From NCBI GenBank assembly GCA_020091685.1, contig CM034599.1:36719408-36783407 (forward strand): DNA of 64,000 nucleotides, given 5' to 3'. A program made the position numbers and the translations under genes. The notes below the pieces were generated by a model. That model was not told where the DNA came from. It saw only the letters and a program-made list of their open reading frames with translations, and made no database searches. The stretch is from Lutjanus erythropterus (taxonomy: Eukaryota > Chordata > Actinopteri > Lutjaniformes > Lutjanidae). Positions 35,440 to 46,555 of the stretch are shown here, piece after piece (the stretch's first letter is position 1; each line of letters opens with the position of its first letter).

Positions 35440-35745
35440 GTGTTGCACAGGAGGAGACCTCGTCTGTGACCCCTCGCGTGAGTCCCAGCCCAGCCGACGG
35501 GGCCCGTGAACATCGCTGTTGATCCTTAAGAGCTTGAATCTCGCCAATCGCGAGCTAGCGCCGCCGAGTCCCACCGCGCCCCAACCCCACCCGACCGCAC
35601 CGCTGTGTTTGCCACCGCTTGGTTCACAGAGTCGGCCTCGTGGGGAAATGTCCGTGCGGCACCTGGTGTTACGTTTATGGCCTCTGAGACCAGGGCGACG
35701 TGCGAGGAAATGGCAACACGGAAGGCGTTTGAGCTGCGTATGAGG
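35440..35745. promoter_or_regulatory. Intronic CpG island
   Basis: About thirty CpG dinucleotides are visible in 300 bp, in an otherwise CpG-poor region ('cgccaatcgcgagctagcg', 'cgccgagtcccaccgcgcc'). Unlike the GC-rich fold-back at 15.4 kb, it has no inverted-repeat structure. A CCAAT box is visible ('gccaatcg', about 35545). Overlapping frames on both strands (35428-35760 and 35526-35864 minus, 35519-35743 plus) are expected in CpG-rich DNA and match nothing I know. Possible roles are an alternative promoter, a small noncoding transcript start or an unrecognised exon. Confidence 0.45.
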
Positions 35746-37744
35746 GGATGAAGACAGCATGAAATGTCACTTGGATTCCTGCAGACATGATGGAAGCATT
35801 TAAGGTGCATTAAACTGAATTTAGAGCTAAAATGACTTGTAATGACTTTAATGACTTCAATCATTTCAGTCTTTTTTTAGTAAAAGAAACATTCTCAGAC
35901 TTCTCAAAGTAACTTTTATCTTTGAGTTTTGGTTGATGCTCAGACAAGCAAGGAATATGGCACTTTAATGGTAGTCATTATGACACTAGATGATAAAAAA
36001 TATATTTGTAATGTTTTTTGGCACAAAATTGACCAAGTAAACAATATGAAGAAATTTAAGGATGCATTACCTTAAAGCAACATTTTACCATGATGGTAAG
36101 GAATAAAAAAAGTAGTTACTGTTTTTGAATAAAATTAATTTTATCATTAGCAGAAAATACTAAATTGCCTCACTGGTTTAAAATGTATGTCATTTCAAAC
36201 TGAAAAAACATTCCAAATTAACTCTTTTCATAAGTTTAAGAGGAAGGCTGCAAAAAAAAGGGATTCAACATGACCTCCAGAGTCATGTGACAAATTAAAA
36301 CACTGCTATTAGTTTCCTCAGGGTCCTGTTTTTTTTTTTAATAATTGCACCTTAATTGAAATGTGTTGTGTGCACGTTAAAGGCAGAAAAAGTGGGAATG
36401 TTACCTCGGGGCATTACCGTACCAAAGAGGGTTTGTATTACTAAGCTACATCAACAAGTAAAGTCCCAGTCTCTTTGCACACATGAAGTGACAAATGTAA
36501 ACCTGGGGTTTAAGTTAAATTTAAGATTTTTTAAGATGGTTTTCAGACCATTATGAATGCAATTTAAGACTTATCTCATACTGGCAAAAAAAGTCACCCA
36601 TCAAATAAAATCAGATTAAACTCTGGTATACTTTCTGAACAGTTTTCAGTTGTTTATAATTCATAATAACATGGTAATACACCCTATTAAAGGAGGAATC
36701 TGTAATATTTTAACTGTAATAAATCATAAAATGACCATGATTTGTCATCAGAGATTAAGGAGACATGCTGAGTTGAAACACTGGCTTCTCTGACATCAAT
36801 GCGACAGCTGCGGTGTCCTCCTTTGAAATTCCTTTTCTGAACTGGAAGAAGTGTTTTAGTACACCCGTTTCACGTTAATAAGAGTTCAAATGAATGCCAA
36901 ATGTTTGCCTAGTGAGTCTGTTTATGACCTGGAAGAGATCATTATTAATCTTGTAGAAGGCGTAGATGTTTAGAACTGTTAAATTGAGCAAAATGCTAAT
37001 GGAGTTTGGCAGGCAGGCAGTCACTGAAGTCAATCTCTAGATGTGTATTTTCAGAACAGTGGGCTTTTGTTTTCAGGATAACAGGTTTAACATTACATTG
37101 ACAGACAACTGACAGTTACAAACAGCCCTAACCCTAAACAGCTGATCATTGTCACTTGTTATATTCAAAATACAATGTTGCACTTGTCTTGCACTCCTGC
37201 AGCCTGCCTGAGCTTCATGAGACACAGTCTATGGCCCCAATTCACTATATGGACTGCTGTGTATCTCATTTCTGGACACGCTATCACTACATATTGTTCC
37301 TTTAAGTCATGTTTCATATTAGCAAAAGAAGTGTGAAGGCCATGAAGGAAAATACGATTAAGCTCAGCTTTCTGCACAGTTTTTAATTGTGTTCAATTGA
37401 TAACAAGTTAATACACTGTGTTAACTGACTAACATTAGCAGCCTATTAACCTAATAATAGAATCTGATAGAACTTTCCATTAAGCACAGTTCATTCATGT
37501 TCATTTTAATTTGGCTGAATTAAAGAGTGAACACAAACCTTTCACAAGAAGTTTTCTGATAGATTCATGGACCTGTGCTATGTTTGCTTTTTTACAAGTC
37601 TATTGTAATTTACCACTATTTTAAAGTATAGTTGGACATTAGCGACCCAGAACATGTACCAACCCTCAGTCCTCAGCTCTTCAGCTTTCACTGTCAAATG
37701 AAGGCAAAATGCCCCCCCCTCCCCTGCAAAAAGAACTACTTAGC
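35746..37744. other. Unassigned AT-rich DNA
   Basis: No gene is supported over 2 kb. The sequence is AT-rich with short frames, a T tract near 36330-36339 and no recognised element termini. 36690-37330 has no repeat hallmark either. Confidence 0.25.
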
Positions 37745-38150
37745 GAACTCGCTTACATAACTAACCCAAATCACAATCTTTTCCTAAACCTAACCAAGTA
37801 GTTTTGGTGCCTAAACCTAACAAAACTGCAACCATTTCCCAACACTAACCACAAAAAAGGTTACCATGATGACTGAGGTCACCTGACTCCAGAGAGGTTA
37901 ATGGGGAGGACTGGTGTATCACGGACGCAATATTTGACTTTGGCTATCCGGCTGCAGTCTGAACCGAACCAATGTGAAATAAATATGGTTGAATAATGAG
38001 TACAAAGACTGAAGCTGCGCATGTGTTTGTTTTTATCTACAGTGTAGATAATGTTTCCTACCCTCGAGGGTCAGGACGCCCGAAGAGATCACAAGATCTG
38101 AGGGGTCACAAGATTATTCACAGGATGGGAAAGCCGAAAAAAACACACTG
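37745..38150 (+). repeat. Solitary dispersed copy of the roughly 730-bp unit
   Basis: Contains in order 'ataactaacccaaatcaca', 'cctaaacctaaccaagtagt', 'ttggtgcctaaacctaac', 'caaccatttcccaacacta', 'tgactgaggtcacc', 'gtgtttgtttttatctacag' and 'gatcacaagatctgaggggt ... cacaagattattcacagga'. The same blocks appear in the same order in the tandem array at 41.9-44.8 kb. The spacing is shorter, so this copy has internal deletions. Confidence 0.75.
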
Positions 38151-39415
38151 TTTTGTTTTTCTTTTTTTTTCTGTTCACCACTTTCTCACATGTTTGATCT
38201 TTCTCTAATCTTTTTGTTTTTTTTGGGAAATAGTTGTGAGATAGTTTAGCTGAGATAACCCTGGTGTCATCAAGGTTTATCCGTGAGGGTTTTTCTTTTG
38301 ATTTATTTATATATATATATATTTTTACACAAAAGAGTCAGCCTTACACACAGAGGTGTCAGATTTATAAGATGTGGCGGGGAGGGTATAATGAAAGACA
38401 CTTGTTACAGGAATTCGGGAACTTGACTGAGATTAGGGTCTGAATGTGGGGATATCTCAGCTTTTGCCTATCTCTTTCCTCCTCTTTCTCTTTCTGATGA
38501 TGCAGTGATAAATACAGTTCGTCCAGGATTTCAGCTTTTCTACAAAACTTCTGAGCTGTGTTACAATGTTTTTAGGCAGTTTTTGTAATGAAATTGTGGG
38601 AGTAAGAGAAAATTAAAAAAAAAAAAAAGTTGCAAAAGTTTTTTTGTTTTGTGAAAGTCATTAAAAATCAAAGGCAACTCATTCTGGTAAAAGAATAAAA
38701 CCACTCTGTTCTGCATGTTCTCAGTAACCTTACCAACAAGGCTCAGGATTATAAAAAATTCAACAAAATAAAGTTTATTTGTAAATGAAGAAGTCCCCCT
38801 GGGAGGTACTCCACAAAGACAACTCAGTCAAAACAGCAAACACAAGATCATGCAATATAAACGTGCACGGAGCATTAATAATGTCAGTAACAACGACAAG
38901 ACTTTTCGGTACCCGTGACAAAAATAAAAGAATAAATATACAAAAATATGGTAAATAATGAAACGCTGAGTCGGTTCATTCAGACGTGCATGTATGATGT
39001 TTTGTACAGGGGACTGCTACTTGCAGGAAGCTACAGTGATTGGTCAAATTTGTGAAAAAGTTGCTGTGATTGGACAAAATTGCAAGGTCGCGCAGAAGTC
39101 ACTGGGATTGGTTGAATTTGCGTTAACTGTTTGGATCATAACATGAAAAGCAAAATGGAAAAGACATGCACATCCCTAAGCCCAATGGGTTGGGCATTGT
39201 ATCACAAAATATCAAGCAGAAAAAGAAAAGCAAATATTCGTACACAAAAATTCATTCATGAATTATGCATCTAAATTTATTCAATTTGATCTCACCTTTT
39301 ATACTCGAATATTCAACTCTATTGTAGTTCTACACTTTCTTAGAACATGATTGCACCCTGATGATGATTACTTAATGATTTCATGAGGCATTATGGGTAT
39401 TTAAGATGGCAACTC
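38151..39415. other. Unassigned DNA with simple repeats and a short CCAAT-like repeat
   Basis: Includes a (TA)n at about 38308-38322 and an A tract at 38617-38628. At 39035-39120 a motif like GTGATTGGTCAAATTTG occurs three times in imperfect form ('gtgattggtcaaatttg', 'gtgattggacaaaattg', 'gggattggttgaatttg'). No gene is supported. Confidence 0.35.
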
Positions 39416-39535
39416 TGTATAGATGAGTAGCAGTCTAAAGAAGAGCCGTTAGCTTGAAACGTCACGCCAGTAAATTATTCAAACGGGAGCTCTTTTGGTG
39501 TGTGGATCTTTTCTTGTCTTTTTTATGTTGGATCA
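39416..39535 (+). repeat. Retroposon 3'-end-like fragment
   Basis: 'agtctaaagaagagccgtta' followed by 'cttgaaacgtcac', 'taaattattcaaacgggag' and 'tcttttggtgtgtggatct' matches the style of a common fish retroposon tail with the GAAACGTC motif. Only a short fragment is seen and the family name is not certain. Confidence 0.4.
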
Positions 39536-40242
39536 AAACATCACAACTTCCTGGGGGGGGCTGATAAATAGCTGGAGTAGCCCTTTAAATTCTCTTAGCT
39601 CATAAACATAACCGTGTACAGCCTGTGACAAAAGGGGCCACAAGCAAAAACTGGTCGAGGCCACTGCTTTAAATAAATATCTGAATTGTGATTATGCATT
39701 TAGTTCTCTCTTCAGAGCGTGCTTTCATCATTTCTCTGTTTATTTTGAACAAGTGGCTTTAACAGTTTGGGCAGATTTTCATATTTGTACAGAAAGACAT
39801 GACACCTGTTTCCCTTTCATGAAAATAAACTCAAAACAATACCGCCCTGTAATAACACTTCTATTTGATATTTGCATGCAAGCTGCATACTAAATACTCA
39901 AAAGCAAACTTCAGCGTTTGGCACAAACAACACACCTATAAAGTGTAACACTGACACCACCCAGCAGACTCCCCAGTGTTCCACTGCTCTATCTAGCACC
40001 AGTGTTCAGTGACTTCCTATGGAGAGCAATGGACTCTTGATGCTATGACCTCAATCTATTACTGCACTCAGTTCAGCTCCACGAGCTGCCGTACAGTGAG
40101 TTTAAAACATGTGGCTCCAAAGAGGGGGGAAGTAAAATCAGATCAGATTCAAACAGCATCACTGTGCACACTCACCTATAACCTACATTAACACAATCTC
40201 AAGGATCTCTCCAGTGCTGCAGCCATTACAGTAGGCAGGGAA
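39536..40242. other. Unassigned noncoding DNA
   Basis: A short G tract lies at about 39553-39559. No coding frame over 60 codons and no element termini are recognised. Confidence 0.25.
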
Positions 40243-40244
40243 TG

Positions 40245-40440
40245 GTGATCGCTGCCTTTACGTGGAACCTAATATTCCACAAATTATCAGAATAAATGCC
40301 CAATCAGAATAAAAGTGCCCCACGTAAATGCCTCAGTTGGAAGAGACTGGGCAAATCAAGTCAGATCGGGAGGAATTTTCAATCAGGCGGTGTAAACCGT
40401 CGATAATTTTCTAAATCGTTGCTTCATGATGTTTGCGCTC
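40245..40440. repeat. Truncated left arm of TTTACGTGGA MITE
   Basis: 'gcctttacgtggaacctaat', 'cccaatcagaataaaagtgc' and 'ggaggaattttcaatcagg' repeat almost exactly about 255 bp downstream (40498-40650). This is a direct partial duplication of the left arm of the element at 40498-41655. Confidence 0.7.
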
Positions 40441-40497
40441 AATTGCCCAATTCAAACCCTGCCTTCCTGCGCTTTCAAAAATCAATTCAAGTGTGTT

Positions 40498-41655
40498 GAT
40501 CACTGCATTTACGTGGACCCTAATATTACGCAAATGATCATAATACCAGTCCAATCAGAATAAAAGTGCCTCGTGTAAATTGGAGGCATTCGATCGGAAG
40601 AAACCGATCCAATCCAGACAGACAGAAGGAATTTTCAATTGGGTTAAGAGAAGTGATGTTCAGTGGGGTAAAAAAAATAACATTTCTCTCTGGTTGGAAT
40701 AAATATATTCTTTCTTCGCTCTGGAACAGAGTGTCCATAATATATAAAAATACAAGATCTTTGATAAAGGAATGAAGGAAAAAAAAGTTTAAAAAAAGAA
40801 AGAAAATGAGCTGGAGCAACTGCAAGAAGGTGCATGCGCAGTTTTTTACAAAAAGAAAATTATATTACAGTATAATTACTCACTTAAAAGGAAGAAGCTA
40901 TTTAAAGAACTATGAGCAGCTGGAGAAACTGTTTTTACTCTGAGTACTTCACTCAACCTTGACTAAAGTGAAAAACTGCATAATATTGGACTGTATAAAA
41001 GATATAAATAACTGTCAGAACTCCTTAGATTTCTAAGTTTGGTATCAAATGACAAGGCATTTTTCAAAACTTGACATCACTAAAGTAATTTGATACCAAA
41101 GCCCTGGGGCAGGGGTCTGCAACCTTTACTGTCAAAAGAGCCATTTTTGTCCAAAAAAGAAAAAATAATCTGTCTGGAGCCACAGCTATTAAATTCTCTA
41201 CTTTCCACTGAGATTTTTCATTTTTTTGGATTCGGCTTCCACAGCTAACCTAGAGAGACTTCAGACTAGCCACTGACAAAATGTAGACAAAAAGGCACAG
41301 AGCCATAAACGTGGGCTATGAAGTATATTTTAGTTGCATTTTTAGTTCGGTGTATGGGACGTACATATTTACAGTTGGAGAATGTAGGCCTACAGGAACG
41401 CTAAATAAAAAATGTAAATGTTATAAAAAGAACTGTTATTCATTTTCATATAATTTTTTGTCAAAGCCACAGTAGAACAGAGTCACATGCAGCTGCAGAG
41501 CCGCAGGTTGCTGACCCCCCGTCCTCGGGGTATTTAAACATGCATGTTTAATCACATCGCTTTATTTAGCGTCAGTGTAAACAGTTAAAGTTGGACTTTC
41601 TAATCAGAAGGATTTAAACTGGATTGAAGAAATATTGTCCATGTAAAGGTAGCTA
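40498..41655. mobile_element. DNA-transposon MITE with TTTACRTGGAC ends and nested insertion
   Basis: The left end reads GCATTTACGTGGACCCTAAT and the right end GTCCATGTAAAGGTAGC. Inverted, the right end gives GCTACCTTTACATGGAC, and the subterminal 'ttggactttctaatcagaag' mirrors 'gtccaatcagaataaaag'. A hAT MITE at 41110-41521 is inserted within it. Internal frames near 40538-40835 overlap on both strands and are not genes. Confidence 0.65.
41110..41521. mobile_element. hAT MITE with CAGGGGTCTGCAACC TIRs and decayed TSD
   Basis: The left terminus CAGGGGTCTGCAACCT mirrors the right terminus CGCAGGTTGCTGACCCCCCG. Subterminal 'aaaagagccatttttgtcc' and 'gcagagccgcaggttg' are family hallmarks. The 8-bp flanks, ccctgggg and tcctcggg, agree at six of eight positions, consistent with an old hAT target duplication. 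Length is 412 bp with no coding capacity. Confidence 0.85.
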
Positions 41656-41900
41656 GGGAAACAGTCAGATGACTGAAACAATCATGTTGTTTTGAAGTTG
41701 TCTTACATTTAACATTTGATTAAAAAAGGTGAGTTTCAGTACAGAAGCTACAACTCAAACCTCAGCTCTGATCTGAAATCTGCAGAGTTATTTTATTTAT
41801 TTATTTTTTTTTGCTCTCCATTAAAAAAATAATAAAAATACATGATGACAGATGGCCAGTCTTCATCATGTCCCCCTTTGCACAGCCACTAGACATTTGA
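41656..41900. other. Short AT-rich spacer before the tandem array
   Basis: AT-rich with a T-rich tract near 41790-41812. No feature is recognised. Confidence 0.25.
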
Positions 41901-44780
41901 GTGTATTTTTACTAACAGAATATGTGTGTAACGTGTGCATTATCTGTTTGTAGACCACATGGGCACATGGCTTTACACAAATGCATGGCAGCCCACTTCA
42001 AATCCAGGCGGGTATTTGCAAGTGTGTTTGTTTTCATCTTAAGTCTTTCCTGTCCTCGGGGTGCGACCGCTGAAAGCATCACAAGAGAAATCTGACGGGT
42101 CACAAGATTATTCACCATACAGGAAAAATGAAAAGTCACCCGAAATTCAAGTGTATTTGTACCTACCTGTACCATTATCTTAGTGTAAACCACGTGGACT
42201 TTGAACAAATGATCAAAATGATCCTTAAAAAAACATATCAACCCCGAAAAATGTATCTTTTCATTTAAATTCAACTTAAACGCTGGTCCTGCACAAAGAG
42301 CCTCCCAAACCAACTCATTTTCTGTTTTGTGATGTAATTTAAATTACCTACTGTACTTATCTTACATCATATACATAACAGACTTACATCTCATCCCTGA
42401 CACAAGTTAACTTAACTTATGTAACTAATGTACTCATTTTAGCCAAAATCACAATCCCCTCCTAAACATTTCCTGTTGTCAAAGTTTTGGTGCCTAAATT
42501 TAAACAACCTTCAACCATTTCAAAAATCATTTTAGGACTATCAGTGCCACAATATTTCTCCTATTTTGTGCTTGAATTCAACATAAATTCATAAACAACA
42601 TTTCCCCTGACAACTTGCATACATCACACATGTGACTAATATACTTATTTTAACCCAAACCACAAATTTAGTGCCTTAATCTAACCAAACTACAACCGTT
42701 TCACGATGTTAACCACGACGAAGGTCATCATGACTCCACAGACGTTACTGGGAAGAATCTGCACGCAAAATTGGTGTTCACACTTTATGTTATTGGAAAG
42801 GGTAAGGTTGTATTATTTCTTTGCAGATGAATGAGACCAGGATTTTGAAATGCTCCCAGTTGGGGATACTAATGATCAAAACTGTATCACTTATACTGCT
42901 GAACAAATGGAAGATAACAATGGTTTAATAGCGAGAATTTGTCAAACTGCACATGTGCTTGTTTTTTATCTGCAGTCTAAATCATTCCTACTCTAGGGGC
43001 AGGACCCTTGAAGGCATCACAAGAGAAATCCTAGGCATTACATGATTATTCACAGGACAGGAAAGATGAAGAGCCACCCCACCATCATCTTTTCGCAAAC
43101 CACATGGTGGACACATGGCTTCGAACACATTACCATACTGTCCCATAAAAATGCACATCACTGCTTCAAATCCAGCCCTCCTGCACTGTCAAAAATCATT
43201 TATCATTTTAGGTGCATCAGTGGCGCAAAGCTTTTCTTATTTGGTGCTTGAATTCAACATGGACACCAGTCTGTCCCTGAACCCTGCACAAACAGCATCC
43301 TATACCCTCATTACCTCTGACGTTAATCTAATTTAAATTACAGACTGAACTTAGCCTACATAACACAAGTTAGGTTAACTTACATCGCTGATGGACTTAT
43401 TTTAATCCAAACCACGATCTTTTCCTTAACATAAACAAATAGTTTTGGTGCATAAATCTAACCAAACTACAACCATAGTACAATGTTGACCATAATGAAG
43501 GTCATATAAGTTATTGGGAAGTATTTGCATGCAAAGAATTGGACTTTGGTGTACACACTGCAGGCTTTTTGAAAATGTGAAGTTGCATTATTGGCAGGCA
43601 GACTGGGATGATTTAAAACGCTGCCATTTGGGGATACAGTACTAACAATCAAAACTGTATAATTTATGCGAGTGAAGAATTGTAAAATAAAAAATGGTTT
43701 AACTGCACATCTGCTTGTTTTTATCTATAGCCTAAATGATTCCCCGAAGGCATCACAAGACGAATGTGAGGAGTTTGAAGATCATTCACAGGACAGGAAA
43801 GACGAAAACCACCTCATATTCATGAACATTATCTATTTGTAAAGCACAAAGCACATGGCTTTGAACAAATGATCAAAATGTTCCAAAAGTGCATGTCAGC
43901 TCACTTCAAATCCAGCCCTCCTGCCCTTTCAAACATCGTCAGTGGCACAAAGCTTTTCTTATTTTGTGCATGAATTCAACATTAACACCTGTGTGTTAAT
44001 GAGCCCTGCACAAGCAACCTCCCATAACCCTTCATTTTCTCTGACAATGATTTCGGTTTTTAAACCGAAACTACTTAGCTTACATCACGTACGTCACATA
44101 TGTCATGTACGGAAGATAACGTATCTTAACTTATGCATTTAATGTAGAAATTTTATCCCAAACCACAATCTCTCCCTAAACATAAACAAGTAGTTTTGGT
44201 GCCTAAACCTAACCAAATTGTGACCCTGCAGAACGTAGGTCACCATGACTCTACAGAAGTTACTGGGACGGATTTCCATGATAAATCTGACTTGAAAGTG
44301 TAAAGTCGTGTTATTTGCAGGCAGACTGAAGAGAGGGGATTGATTTCAAATGCTGCCATTTGGTGATACTAACAATTAATTTATGCTACTGAACAAATGC
44401 AAGATAAAAAAAAATGGTTTAATAGCGAATATTTGCAAAAGTGCACAGTTTGTTTTTATAAATGATTCCCTGAAGGCATCACAAGAGAAATCTGAGGGTT
44501 TACAAAATTATTCCTAGAACAGGAAAGACATTCAACTGTATTTTTTTAACCAACAAAATGTGTAACCTGTTCATTATGTGTTTGTAAACCACTTGGGCAC
44601 ATGGCTTTGAACACATCACCAAAATGTTCCATAAAGATGCATGTCAGTCCTGCCCTTCCAAACATCGTTTGAGGTGCGTCAGTGGCACAATGCTTTTCTT
44701 ATTTGGTGCTTGAATTCAATGTCTGTCCCTGTGCCCTGCACAAACAGCCTCCCATGCACCCCCCCGCTCTGATTCTCCCT
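41900..44780 (+). repeat. Tandem array of a unit near 730 bp, about four copies
   Basis: The landmark GAAAGCATCACAAG or GAAGGCATCACAAG occurs at 42072, 43010, 43746 and 44472, giving periods of 938, 736 and 726 bp. Each copy also has 'cacatggctttgaac', 'cttcaaatccagccctcctg', 'agcttttcttatttggtgct', 'cctgcacaaacagcctccca', one or two copies of the AACCCAAACC/GTTTTGGTGCCTAAA subunit and 'atttggggatactaac'. The first period is longer because the AACCCAAACC subunit is present twice (42420 and 42650). No frame persists across copies, so it is noncoding. Confidence 0.85.
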
Positions 44781-45239
44781 GACACTGTATCCAGCTGATG
44801 ATATCAGGGAGTGGATCGCTTTAGAATGAAGCCAGCAGTCCACACACAGCATCAGTACAGTGACTCCCAGAGAAAACGCGTTGACATGCCTGTTGCACAG
44901 GCGTGTCTGTATTAAAGGCTGCTCCTGAATGCAGCGCGGATGTGATGATGATGATGATGGATTCATTAAGGACTGCAGAGATGAGTGAGAATGGGACAAT
45001 TAACATCGATTTGATGGGAATATGACAAAGACAAACAGTGTGGGAACTTGACAGTGGGAGCTGTGGCTTGATGAATCAATATGAAGCTCTGCTGCGCATC
45101 GGGGAGGAAGAGAAGCTCAAACAGTCACAATAAGTCCGAGGATGAATCAGAAACGCACGCTGAAAATTAAATGCGCACAGTTGAATAAGTGCAAACCCTC
45201 AGAAATATCCAAAATATAATCAAACACGACAAAAACGTG
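44781..45239. other. Proximal intron DNA
   Basis: Directly downstream (on the minus strand) of the donor of the first coding exon. It contains a short GAT repeat at about 44945-44959 and has mixed composition. Minus-strand frames here (44679-45006) have no domain. Nothing else is supported. Confidence 0.35.
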
Positions 45240-45850
45240 ACAAGTGGTGCGTAACCACGAGGATGGCACCAGAAGGACGCTTCTTTTTCCCCCCCAGCTC
45301 GCCGGGTGAAAGCGTCTCAAACCCGGTGACAGTGAAAGTATCCCCGCATGCACACGCACGGACACGGCTCTTACCTTTGGAGATCACGGACACCGTGCAG
45401 TAAACAAGCAGCAGGAGGCCCGTCATGGAGAGGTAACGTCCTTTTGTCAGCGCACCCATACCGACGCGTAGCTGTCCACGGACACGCTGCTGCCGGGGTG
45501 ACGGTGCTCCGGATCGCTGCTGGTGCCTCCTCTCGCCTCCTCCGAGCTGGACGAGCCCCGTAAACCAGGCGAGGGGACAGTTTGGCGCTCTGGCAGGAGA
45601 AGAAGAAGAAAAAGCAGGAGGAGAAGAAGTGGTTGGTTTACGGGCTGGACTGTTGGTGGGAAGGGAAGAAGCATCTTCACTTCACTTTTGCTGTGCGTGT
45701 GTGCGCAGCAGGGGAGACGTGCGCTCCGAGTTTACCCCCCTCTCCTCTCCATCCAGGCTTCATCATCCCGGAGCCTGCCGAGTGCGAACCAATGGCAGAG
45801 AGGGAAAGGCGGAGAGGAGGAGACGGTGGGGTAGGATACATGAAGACCTA
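45240..45850 (-). promoter_or_regulatory. CpG-rich promoter and 5' UTR region
   Basis: GC and CpG content rises sharply here and falls on both sides. It surrounds the start codon and donor of the minus-strand exon. On the minus strand the DNA upstream of the ATG is purine/pyrimidine-biased, with a long AG-rich tract on the plus strand near 45597-45632. A CCAAT motif occurs at 45789-45793, roughly 330 bp upstream of the ATG. No TATA box is evident, as is usual for CpG-island promoters. Overlapping plus-strand frames at 45523-45959 are side effects of the GC-rich sequence. Confidence 0.6.
45375..45459 (-). CDS. First coding exon: signal peptide of an unidentified secreted or membrane protein
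   Basis: The ATG is at 45459-45457 on the minus strand. It opens 28 full codons plus one base before a consensus donor, AAAG/GTAAGAG, with the intronic GT at 45374-45373. The intron phase is 1. The peptide begins MGALTKGRYLSM and continues with a hydrophobic core, TGLLLLVYCTVSV (residues 13-25), ending ISK and the first base of a Gly-type codon. This is a typical N-terminal signal peptide with a basic n-region. A phase-1 intron right after a signal peptide is common in extracellular proteins such as immunoglobulin-superfamily adhesion molecules. The frame continues past the donor for 50 codons, but that tail is basic and Ser/Gly-rich without a domain, so splicing is more likely. No acceptor exon is recognised between 1 and 45372, which suggests a first intron over 45 kb. 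I do not recognise the gene. Confidence 0.65.
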
Positions 45851-46555
45851 CTCACTCAAATGTTTTCTTCTGACTGTAATGCAGCAGTCACAAGTCCAGC
45901 ACCGAAGGACTGTTCGTACAGTTAGGTTTACACCAAAGCAGAAACATACTGGAGTTTAATTTCATTTCACTATTGAGCTGGACCTGATATTCCAGTAAAA
46001 ATTCCAAACCTGGTGATAAATTTCAAGAAACAGTGCAGCAGTGACCAGGGGCGTAAACACAAACAGTGAGGGCAGTGCCTGGGGCCCATGGGGTGGGGGG
46101 CTGTAGAGAGAGTCAGGGCTGGCTACTCTACACCTTTAAAGTATCGACTGAAACAACCCAGTACCAAGTAATATCGAAGCTTCTCCAGTCAAACTATACC
46201 TGCATTTAATCCTTTTGGCACCCAGGTCTAGAAGAAAAAACTAATTGTATGGTGTAGCCAATCACGGCAGGTGCGCTTCAACTGAATGCAATGTGTGATT
46301 GGTCCACTACCGCAGCAGCACTACCAGATGGACTGGGATGGGGTGAAGTCGAGCATGATGGCAACTCATTGCACCAAGATGCCACCAAAATGGTTACACA
46401 CATCTATGGTGCATAATAATGATAAAAATAAATGCATAAAAATACAGAGGAGTTACTTCAAGAATCATTCCATTCACATGATGATATCAAATGAAGTACT
46501 TTATTGGTTTCATTATCATTTTAAAGGTGCTGCTATTGGGATTTTTTTAAACAAA
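45851..46555. other. Upstream flank with repeat debris
   Basis: 46120-46260 contains 'aagtatcgactgaaac' and 'atatcgaagcttctccagtc' and 'caaactatacctgcattta', which together look like a common fish MITE fragment. The remainder has no recognised feature. The frame at 46286-46687 (133 codons) runs into the neighbouring repeat and has no domain. Confidence 0.35.

Noticed and set aside
35428-35864. Protein-coding exon in the 35.4 kb CpG island
   Set aside because: Open frames on both strands are expected from the base composition, and none has a recognisable domain or convincing splice pair.
45220-45374. Continuation of the signal-peptide frame as a 79-residue secreted protein
   Set aside because: The frame crosses a consensus GTAAGAG donor and the downstream residues are low-complexity basic sequence without a domain. 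A spliced exon is the better reading, although a short secreted peptide is not excluded.
45523-45959. Plus-strand Arg/Lys-rich proteins in the GC-rich promoter
   Set aside because: Three frames are open at once over an AG-rich CpG-island tract. No splice sites or domains are seen.
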